Source: Marinobacter sp. BGYM27 (lineage in GTDB: Bacteria > Pseudomonadota > Gammaproteobacteria > Pseudomonadales > Oleiphilaceae). Taken from it: DNA of 64,000 nucleotides. A program made the translations under genes and the position numbers. The stretch is taken from the NCBI GenBank assembly GCA_025153445.1, contig JANZNS010000002.1, positions 310,001 through 374,000 of the forward strand, written 5' to 3'. Every line of letters starts with the position of its first letter. Position 1 is the stretch's first letter. This document shows positions 40,646 through 51,396 of the stretch, piece by piece. The notes beneath the pieces are model-generated. The model was given only the letters and a program-made list of their open reading frames with translations. It was not told the origin of the DNA and ran no database searches.

Positions 40646-42767
40646 AGCGGTTCCGAATGCAGTACCCGATGTAGCACCAACGCCAGAGCTTCCCGAAAGC
40701 ACCGTGAGTTGGCGGGGGGTGGCTTTTTTTCGGCGCATGCTGCTGATTACCTTTGTACTGGGGCAGACTGCGGTTGCCAGCTATTACCTGCTTTGGATAT
40801 TGCCCTACCACGGCGGAACGCTGGTGGAAATCGGGCTGATCGCCCTGTTTGCATTGCTGTATGCGTGGATCGCTGTCGGCTTCTGGACGGCTGTGTTCGG
40901 CTTGGTGCTTCGTCTTGGAAGGGGCGATCGCTATTCGCTTCTCAACCGCCATTCCGCAGATCAGCTTGATCAAACACCACTGGCCCGAACAGCGGTTGTC
41001 ATGCCGATCTATCACGAGCCGGTACAGCGCACACTCAGAGGCCTACGCGCGGTTTATCGGGACATTGAACGCACCGGCAATATCGAGCATTTCGAGTTCT
41101 ATATCCTGTCCGACAGTCGCGACCCCAATGTCTGGCTGGAGGAGCAAGCGGCCTGGAAGGCGATGTGTGATGAGCTGGGTGCAAAAGGGCGCCTGTTTTA
41201 TCGACGCCGTACGGTGAACCTGAATTACAAGAGCGGCAACGTAGCTGATTTCCTTCGCCGCTGGGGGCGACGCGCCAAGTACATGATTGTGCTGGATGCA
41301 GACAGCCTGCTGAGCGGCAATACCCTGGTTCGCATGGTGCAACTGATGGAGCGCGAACCACGCACGGGTATTCTTCAGACCAACCCCACACTCATCAACG
41401 GCCAGTCGATGTTTGCCCGCCTCCAGCAGTTTGCCAACAGGGTGTATTCGCCGCTGTTCTCAACCGGGCTGGCGGCCGTTCAGATGGGCGATGCCGCATT
41501 CTGGGGGCACAACGCGATCATCAGAACCGATGCTTTTATGGCGCACTGTGGTCTTCGCAAGCTACCGGGCTTTGGTCTGTTCAAAGGTCCGATTATGAGT
41601 CACGACTTTGTAGAGGCTGCCTATATTGGTCGTGCAGGCTATGAAGTCTGGCTTGAGCCCGGTCTGGGTGAAAGCTACGAAGAGTCGCCGCCTACCATAT
41701 CCGACGAATTAACCCGGGACGAGCGCTGGTCAAAGGGCAATTTGCAGCACTTGTGGATCATGCTGTTTGGCAAAAAAATACGCTTTGCTCACCGAATGGC
41801 GTTTCTCAACGGCATTATGGCATACCTGGCATCCCCGCTTTGGTTTGCGTTTCTGGCGCTCACAACGGTAGAGGCCGCGCAGATGGCGTTAACGCCGATA
41901 GACTATTTTCCGGAAGGTCATCAGGGACTGTTTCCGCGCTGGCCGGAATGGCGCCCGCTATGGGCTGTTGGGCTGGCACTGAGCACCTTTGCGTTACTTT
42001 TCCTGCCGAAATTCATGGCGATTTTCGATGTGCTGGTGAACAAGACTTCGGCGAAATTCGGCGGTTTTTTCAAGATGCTGATCAGCGTGTTTCTTGAGAT
42101 TCTCGTTTCCATGTTGCTGGCACCCATCCGCATGCTGGCGCATAGCCGTTATGTTCTGGGTGCGTTATTGAACTTTTCATTGAGCTGGGCCGGGCAAAAT
42201 CGCACTGAGGAAACAACCTGGAAGGACGCCTTTGTTTCACAGCTGCCAGGCATGATTGCCGGGCTGGCATGGTCCGGTTTCGCCTGGTCGCTGGATATGA
42301 TGTTTTTCCTGTGGTCGTTGCCGGTTGCGATACCGCTGGTGCTGGCGGCGCCGACGTCGGTGCTGTTGAGTCGCGTTCGTGTCGGCCAGGCGCTACGTCG
42401 GCACGGTATGTTGCTGATTCCGGAGGAGATAGCGCCTTCGAAGCTACTAAACGACACAGAGGATGAGCGGAAGTTGCTGCCTCGCCTCAAGGGGTTGACC
42501 CGCTTCGAGGAGGCCATCATTTCGCCTGGTTTGAACAAAATGCATCAAAGTTTTGCCCGACCCCACAGAGCGACCTTGCGCCAGGAAATATTGCTGCGGT
42601 TGTGTAAAACATGCCTGAGAGACGGGCCTGATGCGCTTACCCGCAGTGAGCTAAGTCACATCTGCCGCGACCGGGAAGCGCTCAGCTGGCTTCACCGGGC
42701 GGTCTGGCGGGCAGAACCTGAAAGTTACTGGGGGCGCCGGTTGACCCTTGTTTCCAACCAAACCTGA
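40638..42767 (+). CDS. opgH: Glucan glucosyltransferase OpgH
   Basis: The 709-residue inner-membrane GT2 enzyme makes beta-1,2-glucan from UDP-glucose. Transmembrane helices lie at about residues 35-60 and 70-95 and again in the C-terminal third (390-560). The cytoplasmic GT2 domain has AVVMPIYHEPVQRTLRG, ILSDSRDPNV, MIVLDADSLLSG and DERWSKGN, the catalytic and substrate-binding motifs. The 709-residue length is shorter than E. coli OpgH (847), mostly through a shorter N-terminus. Confidence 0.95.
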   Translation: MSEAVPNAVPDVAPTPELPESTVSWRGVAFFRRMLLITFVLGQTAVASYYLLWILPYHGGTLVEIGLIALFALLYAWIAVGFWTAVFGLVLRLGRGDRYSLLNRHSADQLDQTPLARTAVVMPIYHEPVQRTLRGLRAVYRDIERTGNIEHFEFYILSDSRDPNVWLEEQAAWKAMCDELGAKGRLFYRRRTVNLNYKSGNVADFLRRWGRRAKYMIVLDADSLLSGNTLVRMVQLMEREPRTGILQTNPTLINGQSMFARLQQFANRVYSPLFSTGLAAVQMGDAAFWGHNAIIRTDAFMAHCGLRKLPGFGLFKGPIMSHDFVEAAYIGRAGYEVWLEPGLGESYEESPPTISDELTRDERWSKGNLQHLWIMLFGKKIRFAHRMAFLNGIMAYLASPLWFAFLALTTVEAAQMALTPIDYFPEGHQGLFPRWPEWRPLWAVGLALSTFALLFLPKFMAIFDVLVNKTSAKFGGFFKMLISVFLEILVSMLLAPIRMLAHSRYVLGALLNFSLSWAGQNRTEETTWKDAFVSQLPGMIAGLAWSGFAWSLDMMFFLWSLPVAIPLVLAAPTSVLLSRVRVGQALRRHGMLLIPEEIAPSKLLNDTEDERKLLPRLKGLTRFEEAIISPGLNKMHQSFARPHRATLRQEILLRLCKTCLRDGPDALTRSELSHICRDREALSWLHRAVWRAEPESYWGRRLTLVSNQT

Positions 42768-42852
42768 CTGAACCTCTGAATGACGGATTGGGGCGTTCAG
42801 TGGTTTTCTGAGTCAAACCTTTTCAATTCCAACGTGAAAGGCAGAGCACGCT

Positions 42853-44436
42853 ATGGACAGACGATCAGTTTTGAAAACGGCAGCGGCGCTGGCGGCTTAC
42901 GGGTTGCCGGTTCCGGCATTGCTCACAAGCCGTCTGGCGCAGGGTAAGCCGATTGGCGAGTCAAAACGTTTTGATTACGCCTGGCTCAAAGGCCACGCAA
43001 GGGATCTGGCTTCAAAGCCATTCAAGTCTCACGAGGGCGAGCTGCCAAAATCGCTGCAGAAGCTGTCATGGGATGACTATCAGGCGATCCGCTTTCGGCC
43101 CGAGAAGTCGCTCTGGCAGGACGATGGCAGCGCATTTCGTGCCCAGTTGTTCCATCTTGGCCTGTATTTTCAGACGCCGGTGCATATCTTCGAGGTAATT
43201 GACGGAGAAGCGCGAGAGTTAGCTTATGATCCGGATTACTTCGAGTATGACGGTAAGCAACCGCTGGGCGACCTTCCTGACGACCTGGGCTATGCGGGTT
43301 TTCGCGTTCAATTCCATACCAACTACAAGCTCGATTTGGCTGCCTTTCTGGGGGCCAGTTACTTCCGCGCCGTTGGCAAAGATATGCAATACGGCATGTC
43401 CGCCCGCGGGCTTGCGATCGACACGGCAACAGATCATGACGAGGAGTTCCCGACGTTTACCGCCTTCTGGCTGGAGAAGCCGTCAGATGGTTCCGGAAAA
43501 CTAACCGTCTACGCCTTACTTGATTCGCCCAGTATCACCGGTGCTTATGTGTTCGATATCTACCCGGGGCGCAATATGGTGATGAACATCGGCGCTGCGC
43601 TATATCCTCGCAAAGAGATTGAACGGCTCGGTATCGCACCTCTCACCAGCATGTATCAGGTGGGCGAGAATCATAATCGCGTATCCTACGATTGGCGGCC
43701 GGAAATCCACGATTCCGATGGGTTGGCCATGTGGACCGGCGGTGGCGAATGGCTATGGCGACCGTTGGTCAATCCGCATTATGTGCGGGTAAACAGTTTC
43801 AGTGATAACAATCCCAAAGGCTTCGGGCTGCTGCAGCGCGATCGCGATTTTGATCACTATCAGGATGATGGCGTGTTCTACGAGAAGCGCCCCAGTGTCT
43901 GGGTAAATCCCTCTGAAGAGTGGGGCAAGGGCGCCGTTATGCTGGTCGAAATCCCGACCGAGGATGAAACCTTCGATAATATTGTGGCTTTCTGGAAGCC
44001 GGAAAAGCCGCTCGCGGTTGGCAAGGAGCACTTGTTCTCCTACAAACTGACATGGGGGGAACGCGCTCCGGATAGCCCCCGTGAGCTGGCGACAACCCGG
44101 GCTACCCGCACTGGCCTGGGCGGCGTCGTGGGACAGAAACGCGAGTATTTTTCCTGGCGTTTTGCTATTGATTTTGCGGGCGGTGTACTCGGCATGCTTG
44201 GAGACGATGCCGAAATTGAAGCTGTTATTGTCGCCAGTCGCGGGAAAGTCGAAATTACCTCAGCCCGTCCGTTGGCCTCAATCAACGGCTATCGCGCGAT
44301 GTTCGACCTGGTGCCTGATGATACCGAGACACCGATAGATCTGCGGGTGTACCTCAAGCTGGGCGATCAGCCGCTCACTGAAACCTGGTTGTACCAATAC
44401 ACCCCACCTCCAACTGACAAGCGGAAGCTCTTTTAA
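42853..44436 (+). CDS. opgD: OpgD-type glucan protein, Tat-exported
   Basis: The 527-residue OpgG paralogue has a twin-arginine signal (DRRSVLKTAAALAAYGLPVPALL) in place of a Sec signal, the known mark of OpgD. The MdoG body includes LGYAGFRVQFH, GASYFRAVGKD and YDWRPEIHDSDGL. E. coli OpgD is a beta-1,2-glucanase (GH186). In E. coli it is encoded apart from opgGH; here it follows opgH by 86 bases. It should set glucan length in the periplasm. Confidence 0.93.
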   Translation: MDRRSVLKTAAALAAYGLPVPALLTSRLAQGKPIGESKRFDYAWLKGHARDLASKPFKSHEGELPKSLQKLSWDDYQAIRFRPEKSLWQDDGSAFRAQLFHLGLYFQTPVHIFEVIDGEARELAYDPDYFEYDGKQPLGDLPDDLGYAGFRVQFHTNYKLDLAAFLGASYFRAVGKDMQYGMSARGLAIDTATDHDEEFPTFTAFWLEKPSDGSGKLTVYALLDSPSITGAYVFDIYPGRNMVMNIGAALYPRKEIERLGIAPLTSMYQVGENHNRVSYDWRPEIHDSDGLAMWTGGGEWLWRPLVNPHYVRVNSFSDNNPKGFGLLQRDRDFDHYQDDGVFYEKRPSVWVNPSEEWGKGAVMLVEIPTEDETFDNIVAFWKPEKPLAVGKEHLFSYKLTWGERAPDSPRELATTRATRTGLGGVVGQKREYFSWRFAIDFAGGVLGMLGDDAEIEAVIVASRGKVEITSARPLASINGYRAMFDLVPDDTETPIDLRVYLKLGDQPLTETWLYQYTPPPTDKRKLF

Positions 44437-44489
44437 GCTCTGGAGCGCCGCTGGTGTGATAGTGGAAAACGGCAATCAGGTTAACTGGA

Positions 44490-44638
44490 TTGTTAACAAG
44501 ATCGCCGTTCGAAGTTCGTTTCTTACAGATTTCTCGCCTATTTCGAGCATGAAATGGCTCGACTCACGTTTGATTGTTGACAAAAACAAGTCTGCGGCGT
44601 AGCTTGGCCCTCACATAGGCCGATATTGTCAACAATAT
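44490..44638 (+). promoter_or_regulatory. Three TTGTNNACAA operator sites and promoter of the prp regulator operon
   Basis: Sites lie at 44490-44499 (TA spacer), 44574-44583 (TG) and 44626-44635 (CA). Centre distances are 84 and 52 bp, about eight and five helical turns. The second overlaps a -35 box TTGACA (44577-44582) with a weak -10 TAGCTT at 44600. The third is part of ATATTGT-CA-ACAATAT, which includes the A and T of the ATG at 44637. They fit GntR-family autoregulation and control of the following prp genes. Confidence 0.7.
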
Positions 44639-45329
44639 GTCCGTTACTATCCTGGAAAATCGTTCCCAGACCGCCACGCGAGCAGACGACGCATTCGATT
44701 GTCTACAAACTGCGATCGTAAAAGGTGATCTTGCCCCGGGTGAGAAGGTCGGTGAGATTGATCTTTGCGAACGTTTCGCGCTTACCCGCGGTCCTCTGCG
44801 TGAAGCCTTGGGGCGTCTCGAGTCCCGAGGCCTGTTGATCCGCCGGCCTCATGCCGGGTTCAAAGTCGTGTCCATCAGCGGGGATGAACTGGTGGAGCTT
44901 TACCGGATACGGGAAGCCATGGAAGGGCTTGCTGCACAGCAGGCGGCGGAACGGATGACCGACGAAGAAATTACCGATTTGTTGGCGCTGCTCGACCGTC
45001 ATGAAGAAATGGTGGATCAGGCTCAGGGCCAGGCCTACTATCAGCATGAAGGTGATTATGATTTCCACTATCGCATCGCGATGGGCAGTCGTAATCGCAA
45101 GCTGAGCCAGATGTTGTTGGGCGATCTCTACTACATGGTCCGCATGTATCGTTATCGTTTGAGTACCTCTGCCGGCCGCCCTCACAAAGCGCTCCGCGAA
45201 CACCGCAGTATTGCCGACGCCATTGCCCAGCGGGATGGTGAGTTGGCCCGGTTTCTGATGCAGCGGCATATCAACGCTGCGCGCCTCAATATCGAAAACA
45301 AAATTCAATCAGGCAGTTTAACTCTCTGA
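44637..45329 (+). CDS. GntR/FadR-family regulator of the 2-methylcitrate operon
   Basis: The 230-residue protein has an N-terminal winged helix (residues 15-80: [29 protein letters not shown], then [10 protein letters not shown]). A C-terminal FCD-like ligand domain with [29 protein letters not shown] and [11 protein letters not shown] follows. It is first in the operon ahead of prpB, as in Pseudomonas. The start has no Shine-Dalgarno site and lies inside a palindrome. The effector is probably 2-methylcitrate or a related acid, by analogy. Confidence 0.88.
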   Translation: MSVTILENRSQTATRADDAFDCLQTAIVKGDLAPGEKVGEIDLCERFALTRGPLREALGRLESRGLLIRRPHAGFKVVSISGDELVELYRIREAMEGLAAQQAAERMTDEEITDLLALLDRHEEMVDQAQGQAYYQHEGDYDFHYRIAMGSRNRKLSQMLLGDLYYMVRMYRYRLSTSAGRPHKALREHRSIADAIAQRDGELARFLMQRHINAARLNIENKIQSGSLTL

Positions 45330-45345
45330 ACACAGGGGAAGATCT

Positions 45346-46233
45346 ATGAGCCAGTCATTGACCGCCGGAGGCCGTTTCCGCAAGGCACTCAAAGAAAACG
45401 CACCACTACAGATTGTCGGGGCAGTAAATGCCTACTGCGCCATGATGGCATCACGTGTTGGGCACCAGGCCATCTACCTGTCAGGCGGTGGCGTTGCTAA
45501 CGCCTCTTATGGCCTGCCTGACCTGGGCATGACGACGCTGAACGATGTCATTGAAGATGTTCGCCGGATTACCGCAGCCACTGATACACCCTTGCTGGTT
45601 GATATCGATACCGGCTGGGGTGGGGCGTTCAACATTGGCCGTACCATCAAAGAAATGGAACGTGCCGGTGCTGCGGCGGTCCATATTGAAGATCAGGTGG
45701 CGCAGAAGCGTTGTGGTCATCGCCCCAACAAAGCGATTGTGTCCCAGCAGGAAATGGTCGATCGCATTAAGGCCTGTGCCGATGCGCGCACTGACGATGA
45801 TTTCTTCATCATTGCTCGCACAGACGCGTTCCAGCAGGAAGGTCTGGAGGCGGCAATCGAGCGAGCGAAAGCCTGCGTTGAAGCGGGTGCTGATGGCATC
45901 TTTGCCGAAGCCGTAACCGAGCTTGAGCATTACCGCGCATTTGCAGACGCGCTTGATGTGCCGATTCTGGCAAATATTACGGAATTTGGTGCGACACCTC
46001 TTTATAACTGCAAGGAACTTGCGGAAGCAGGTGCCGGAATGGTGCTATATCCGTTAAGCGCGTTCCGGGCGATGAATAAGGCGGCGCTGAACGTCTACCA
46101 GAACATCCTCGACAAGGGTGACCAGCAAGATGTGGTCGACACCATGCAAACCCGCATGGAACTCTACGATTTTCTGAACTATCACGAATTTGAACAAAAA
46201 CTGGACGCGCTTTTTGCCCAGCAAAAAGGCTAA
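45346..46233 (+). CDS. prpB: 2-methylisocitrate lyase PrpB
   Basis: The 295-residue enzyme splits 2-methylisocitrate to pyruvate and succinate. The catalytic loop is KRCGH with Cys123, the same number as in E. coli PrpB. Substrate and metal motifs include [14 protein letters not shown] and ARTDAF. It follows the GntR gene by 16 bases and precedes prpC. Confidence 0.95.
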   Translation: MSQSLTAGGRFRKALKENAPLQIVGAVNAYCAMMASRVGHQAIYLSGGGVANASYGLPDLGMTTLNDVIEDVRRITAATDTPLLVDIDTGWGGAFNIGRTIKEMERAGAAAVHIEDQVAQKRCGHRPNKAIVSQQEMVDRIKACADARTDDDFFIIARTDAFQQEGLEAAIERAKACVEAGADGIFAEAVTELEHYRAFADALDVPILANITEFGATPLYNCKELAEAGAGMVLYPLSAFRAMNKAALNVYQNILDKGDQQDVVDTMQTRMELYDFLNYHEFEQKLDALFAQQKG

Positions 46234-46251
46234 CCAACAGGAGATTTTCTG

Positions 46252-47376
46252 ATGAGCGAGAAACCACAGAACAGCGCCGGCCTGCGTGGCCAGGTCGCGG
46301 GTCAGACGTCACTTTGTACCGTTGGTAAAACCGGCGCGGGTTTGACCTATCGCGGCTATGAGATTACCGATCTTGCCGAGAACGCCCAGTTTGAGGAAGT
46401 GGCCTACCTGTTATTGCGTGGCAAGCTGCCGAACCGGCAGGAACTGGATGCCTATGTCGACAAGCTCCAGAGTCTGCGTGTATTACCCGACGCCTTGAAG
46501 GCCGTCCTGGAACAGATCCCCAAAGATGCGCATCCGATGGATGTAATGCGTACCGGCTGCTCAATGCTGGGCAACCTTGAAACGGAAAACGACTTCTGCG
46601 AGCAGGACGACAAGATCGACCGCATGCTGGCGGCGTTTCCGGGCATCATTTGCTATTGGTATCGCTATGCCCATGACGGCGTGAGGATCGATACCGCAGG
46701 TGAGAGTGACTCCATTGGCGGGCACTTCCTGGAGCTGTTGCACGGCAAGAAGCCGAGCGAGTTGCACGAGCGTGTGATGAACGTATCGCTGATTCTTTAC
46801 GCTGAGCATGAGTTCAACGCTTCAACCTTCACCGCGCGCGTTTGTGCGTCCACGCTGTCCGATATCCACAGCTGTGTGACCGGCGCGATTGGCACATTGC
46901 GAGGCCCCCTGCATGGCGGCGCGAACGAAGCTGCCATGGCATTGATCCAGAAGTTCTCGTCTGCTGATGAAGCAGAGAAGGGCCTGATGGGCATGCTGGA
47001 GCGTAAGGAAAAGATCATGGGCTTCGGCCACGCGATCTACCGCGAATCTGATCCGCGTAACGCGATTATCAAGAAGTGGTCCGAAAAGCTGGCACAAGAA
47101 GTGGGTGACGACGTGCTCTATCCCGTTTCTGTGCGCTGTGAAGAGGTGATGTGGCGCGAGAAGAAACTGTTCTGCAACGCCGACTTCTTCCATGCCTCTG
47201 CCTACCACTTCATGGGCATTCCGACGGAACTGTTTACGCCGATCTTCGTGATGTCCCGGGTTTCTGGCTGGACAGCACACGTGAAGGAACAGCGCGAAAA
47301 TAACCGGATTATCCGTCCGAGCGCCGACTACACCGGGCCTGAGCATCAGGAATGGCTGCCGATCGACAAGCGCTGA
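46252..47376 (+). CDS. prpC: 2-methylcitrate synthase PrpC
   Basis: The 374-residue enzyme condenses propionyl-CoA with oxaloacetate. Citrate synthase-family motifs are present: TYRGYEITDL near the N-terminus, GPLHGGANEAAM, MGFGHAIYRESDPR and ELFTPIFVMSRVSGWTAHV. Place next to prpB and acnD identifies it as PrpC rather than a general citrate synthase. Confidence 0.94.
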   Translation: MSEKPQNSAGLRGQVAGQTSLCTVGKTGAGLTYRGYEITDLAENAQFEEVAYLLLRGKLPNRQELDAYVDKLQSLRVLPDALKAVLEQIPKDAHPMDVMRTGCSMLGNLETENDFCEQDDKIDRMLAAFPGIICYWYRYAHDGVRIDTAGESDSIGGHFLELLHGKKPSELHERVMNVSLILYAEHEFNASTFTARVCASTLSDIHSCVTGAIGTLRGPLHGGANEAAMALIQKFSSADEAEKGLMGMLERKEKIMGFGHAIYRESDPRNAIIKKWSEKLAQEVGDDVLYPVSVRCEEVMWREKKLFCNADFFHASAYHFMGIPTELFTPIFVMSRVSGWTAHVKEQRENNRIIRPSADYTGPEHQEWLPIDKR

Positions 47377-47461
47377 TTCTGCGTTAGTCAGCACAGGGGA
47401 GCGTGTGATTGCACGGCTCCCCGTCGTCGTTTTCCCGGATCATCTGATTGAGTCGATACCC

Positions 47462-50059
47462 ATGAATACTGAATACCGTAAAGCCCTGCCAGGCACCGAC
47501 CTGGACTATTTCGATACCCGCGCAGCGGTCGAGGCGATTCAGCCTGGCGCATATGCCGGTTTGCCCTATACCTCGCGTGTGCTGGCGGAAAACCTCGTGC
47601 GCCGTTGCGATCCATCCATGCTGACCGATTCGCTGAAACAGTTGATCGAACGCAAACGTGATCTGGACTTCCCCTGGTTCCCCGCGCGGGTGGTCTGCCA
47701 CGATATCTTGGGTCAGACAGCGCTGGTTGATCTGGCAGGTCTTCGTGATGCCATTGCCGAGAAGGGCGGCGATCCTGCGCAGGTTAACCCGGTTGTGCCT
47801 ACCCAGCTGATAGTGGATCACTCACTGGCAGTCGAGCATGCCGGCTTCGAGAAAGACGCGTTTGAAAAAAACCGTGCTATTGAAGATCGCCGGAATGATG
47901 ACCGTTTCCACTTCATTAACTGGACCAAGACGGCGTTCAAGAACGTCGATGTGATTCCTCCGGGCAATGGCATCATGCACCAGATCAATCTGGAGAAAAT
48001 GTCGCCAGTGGTTCAGGTCCGCGATCGTGTTGCCTTTGTGGACACCTGTGTCGGCACCGATAGCCATACGCCGATGGTGGATGCGCTGGGCGTTATCTCC
48101 ATTGGTGTAGGCGGCCTGGAAGCCGAGAGTGTCATGCTGGGCCGCGCATCCTATATGCGCCTGCCGGATATTGTGGGTGTCGAACTCACAGGCAAGCTTC
48201 AGCCAGGCATCACCAGTACTGATCTGGTGCTGGCGTTAACCGAGTTCCTGCGCAAAGAGCGCGTTGTCGGTGCTTATCTGGAATTCTACGGTGAAGGCGC
48301 GTCACGCCTGACCGTTGGCGATCGCGCCACTATATCCAACATGACGCCCGAATACGGCGCCACAGCTGCAATGTTCTATATCGATGAACAAACCATCGAT
48401 TACCTGACGCTGACCGGGCGTGAAGATGAGCAGGTCAAACTGGTTGAGACTTTCGCAAAAGAGACCGGGCTCTGGGCAGATAGTCTGAAAGAAGCCGAGT
48501 ACGAGCGTGTTCTGAAGTTCGATCTGTCGACCGTCACCCGCACCTTGGCGGGGCCGTCAAACCCTCATGCCCGTCTGCCGACATCCGATCTGGCGGCACG
48601 CGGTATCGCCGGCAAAGTCGAAAATGAAGAAGGCAAGATGCCGGATGGCGCAGTCATCATTGCGGCGATTACCAGCTGCACCAACACCAGCAACCCGCGC
48701 AATATGATTGCAGCCGGGCTGATTGCGCGTAATGCCAACAAGCTGGGGCTGACCCGTAAGCCCTGGGTGAAGTCGTCACTGGCGCCGGGATCAAAGACCG
48801 TCAAAATGTATCTCGAAGAAGCCGAGCTCCTGCCCGAGCTGGAGAATCTTGGCTTTGGCGTTGTGGCATTCGCCTGCACTACGTGTAACGGTATGAGTGG
48901 AGCGCTCGATCCGGTTATCCAGAAAGAAGTGGTCGATCGCGACCTTTACGCTACCGCAGTATTGTCCGGTAACCGTAACTTCGATGGCCGTATTCACCCA
49001 CATGCCAAACAGGCATTTCTGGCGTCACCGCCGCTGGTTGTGGCGTACGCTATCGCCGGTACTATCCGGTTTGATATTGAAAAAGATGTACTGGGAACCG
49101 ACAAGGACGGTAACCCGGTTACTCTGAAAGATATCTGGCCAAGCGACGAAGAAATCGATGCGATCGTCAAAAAGAGCGTGAAGCCCGAGCAGTATCGCGA
49201 AGTCTATATCCCCATGTTTGATGTGACCTCCGATGCGCGAGAAATGGCCGAGCCGCTGTATGAATGGCGCCCACAAAGTACCTACATCCGTCGACCTCCT
49301 TATTGGGAAGGCGCGCTTGCCGGTGAACGGTCGATGACAGGCATGCGGCCACTGGCGGTTTTGGGGGACAATATCACCACGGACCACCTGTCGCCTTCCA
49401 ATGCGATCCAGATGGCAAGCGCCGCCGGGGAATACCTCCACAAGATGGGCGTGCCGGAAGAAGACTTTAACTCCTACGCGACACACCGTGGCGATCATCT
49501 GACAGCGCAACGGGCGACCTTCGCCAATCCCAAGCTGTTGAACGAGATGGTTCAGGAAAACGGCAAGGTAAAGCAGGGCTCACTGGCGCGCCTCGAGCCG
49601 GAAGGCAAAGTCACACGTATGTGGGAAGCTATCGAAACCTATATGGACCGCAAGCAACCTCTGATCATCATTGCAGGTGCTGATTACGGCCAGGGATCGT
49701 CCCGTGACTGGGCTGCCAAAGGTGTTCGGCTGGCGGGTGTTGAAGCCATTGCCGCCGAAGGCTTTGAACGCATTCACCGCACCAACCTTGTCGGCATGGG
49801 TGTGCTGCCACTGGAGTTCCAGCCAGGCACAACTCGCACGACCCTGGGGATCGATGGTACCGAAACCTTTGATGTCGTCGGCAAGCCCACTGCAGGTGCA
49901 ACGCTGACATTGGTGATGACACGCCGTAATGGCGAACAGGTCGAGATGCCGGTTATTTGCCGCCTGGATACCGCAGAGGAAGTGTCGATCTACGAAGCGG
50001 GTGGCGTGCTGCAGCGTTTCGCCAAAGACTTCATCGCCGAAGCGGAAGTTGCCGTCTAA
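47462..50059 (+). CDS. acnD: Fe/S-dependent 2-methylisocitrate dehydratase AcnD
   Basis: The 865-residue aconitase-family enzyme converts 2-methylcitrate to 2-methylaconitate. Fe-S ligand cysteines are in ITSCTNTSNP and CTTCNG. Aconitase signature segments include FVDTCVGTDSHTPM and GADYGQGSSRDWAAKG. ATG 47462 (NTEYRKALPG) is chosen over a longer frame. Its product needs PrpF, encoded next. Confidence 0.95.
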   Translation: MNTEYRKALPGTDLDYFDTRAAVEAIQPGAYAGLPYTSRVLAENLVRRCDPSMLTDSLKQLIERKRDLDFPWFPARVVCHDILGQTALVDLAGLRDAIAEKGGDPAQVNPVVPTQLIVDHSLAVEHAGFEKDAFEKNRAIEDRRNDDRFHFINWTKTAFKNVDVIPPGNGIMHQINLEKMSPVVQVRDRVAFVDTCVGTDSHTPMVDALGVISIGVGGLEAESVMLGRASYMRLPDIVGVELTGKLQPGITSTDLVLALTEFLRKERVVGAYLEFYGEGASRLTVGDRATISNMTPEYGATAAMFYIDEQTIDYLTLTGREDEQVKLVETFAKETGLWADSLKEAEYERVLKFDLSTVTRTLAGPSNPHARLPTSDLAARGIAGKVENEEGKMPDGAVIIAAITSCTNTSNPRNMIAAGLIARNANKLGLTRKPWVKSSLAPGSKTVKMYLEEAELLPELENLGFGVVAFACTTCNGMSGALDPVIQKEVVDRDLYATAVLSGNRNFDGRIHPHAKQAFLASPPLVVAYAIAGTIRFDIEKDVLGTDKDGNPVTLKDIWPSDEEIDAIVKKSVKPEQYREVYIPMFDVTSDAREMAEPLYEWRPQSTYIRRPPYWEGALAGERSMTGMRPLAVLGDNITTDHLSPSNAIQMASAAGEYLHKMGVPEEDFNSYATHRGDHLTAQRATFANPKLLNEMVQENGKVKQGSLARLEPEGKVTRMWEAIETYMDRKQPLIIIAGADYGQGSSRDWAAKGVRLAGVEAIAAEGFERIHRTNLVGMGVLPLEFQPGTTRTTLGIDGTETFDVVGKPTAGATLTLVMTRRNGEQVEMPVICRLDTAEEVSIYEAGGVLQRFAKDFIAEAEVAV

Positions 50060-50125
50060 CGAATCAGATAGCGGGGCGGCGGGCATATATCAGCCCGTTG
50101 TCCCGCCTTATTCGGAGCAGGTTAT

Positions 50126-51304
50126 ATGAGTCATGTTCCCCAGATCAGAATTCCCGCGACCTACATGCGCGGTGGCACTAGCAAAGGCGTGTTCTTCAAC
50201 CTTGCTGATCTGCCTGAAGCGGCACAGGTTCCGGGAGAAGCCCGCGACAACTTGCTGCTTAGAGTGATTGGCAGTCCCGATCCCTATGGCAAGCAAACCG
50301 ATGGAATGGGCGGCGCCACGTCCAGCACCAGCAAAACCGTTATTCTCTCGAAAAGCATGCAACCAGATCATGACGTCGATTACCTGTTCGGTCAGGTTGC
50401 CATCGACAAGGCCTTTGTCGACTGGAGCGGTAACTGTGGCAATCTGACGGCCGCCGTTGGTGCTTTCGCAATTAACAGCGGCCTCATTGATCCCGATCGC
50501 GTGCCGCAAAATGGCGTGGCGATTGTGCGAATCTGGCAGGCAAATATTGCCAAAACCATCGTTGCGCATATTCCGATCACCGACGGCGCTGTGCAGGAAA
50601 CCGGCGACTTCGAGCTGGACGGGGTGACATTTCCTGCAGCGGAAGTGCAGGTCGAGTTCATGGACCCGGCGGACGGCGAAGGCGCGATGTTCCCGACCGG
50701 TAACGTTGTGGACGATCTTGATGTACCCGGGTTGGGGACGCTGAAGGCGACGATGATCAATGCCGGTATTCCGACGATCTTTGTTAATGCCGAAGCCATC
50801 GGCTACAACGGCACTGAACTGCAAGACGCGATCAACAGCGACGCTCGCGCGCTGGAGATGTTCGAGACGATTCGCGCCCACGGGGCTGTGCGTATGGGGC
50901 TGATTCAGAACATCGAGCAAGCCGCTGATCGTCAGCACACCCCGAAGGTCGCCTTTGTGGCCGGTCCCACGGACTATACTGCATCCAGTGGCAAGCGCAT
51001 TGTCGCCAGCGATGTGGATCTGCTTGTGCGCGCCATGTCCATGGGCAAACTGCATCATGCCATGATGGGCACGGCAGCCGTTGCCATAGGTGCGGCGGCA
51101 TCTATACCGGGCACGCTCGTCAACCTTGCAGCTGGAGGTGGTGAACGTGATGCCGTTATGTTCGGTCATCCCTCCGGCACTCTGCGTGTAGGCGGTGAAG
51201 CTAATCAGGTCAACGGCGAATGGACCGTTACAAAGGCCTCAATGAGTCGCAGTGCCCGCATTCTGATGGAAGGTTGGGTACGCATACCGGGGGATGCTTT
51301 TTAA
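50126..51304 (+). CDS. prpF: 2-methylaconitate isomerase PrpF
   Basis: The 392-residue isomerase of the PrpF family acts on the AcnD product. Signature segments include [43 protein letters not shown] and [10 protein letters not shown]. Fold and length fit. The gene is 66 bases after acnD. Confidence 0.95.
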   Translation: MSHVPQIRIPATYMRGGTSKGVFFNLADLPEAAQVPGEARDNLLLRVIGSPDPYGKQTDGMGGATSSTSKTVILSKSMQPDHDVDYLFGQVAIDKAFVDWSGNCGNLTAAVGAFAINSGLIDPDRVPQNGVAIVRIWQANIAKTIVAHIPITDGAVQETGDFELDGVTFPAAEVQVEFMDPADGEGAMFPTGNVVDDLDVPGLGTLKATMINAGIPTIFVNAEAIGYNGTELQDAINSDARALEMFETIRAHGAVRMGLIQNIEQAADRQHTPKVAFVAGPTDYTASSGKRIVASDVDLLVRAMSMGKLHHAMMGTAAVAIGAAASIPGTLVNLAAGGGERDAVMFGHPSGTLRVGGEANQVNGEWTVTKASMSRSARILMEGWVRIPGDAF

Positions 51305-51396
51305 TACCAGAGATCCCGGTTTCTGAGCGCGCCGGTTGCGAGCTGACCTGCGACGGCGCGCTATATGAATACGCCCCGAGAAAGAGGAAGCACACC

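Noticed and set aside
50108-51169. 353-codon minus-strand frame opposite prpF
   Set aside because: Shadow frame; prpF on the plus strand has full family signatures and operon context.
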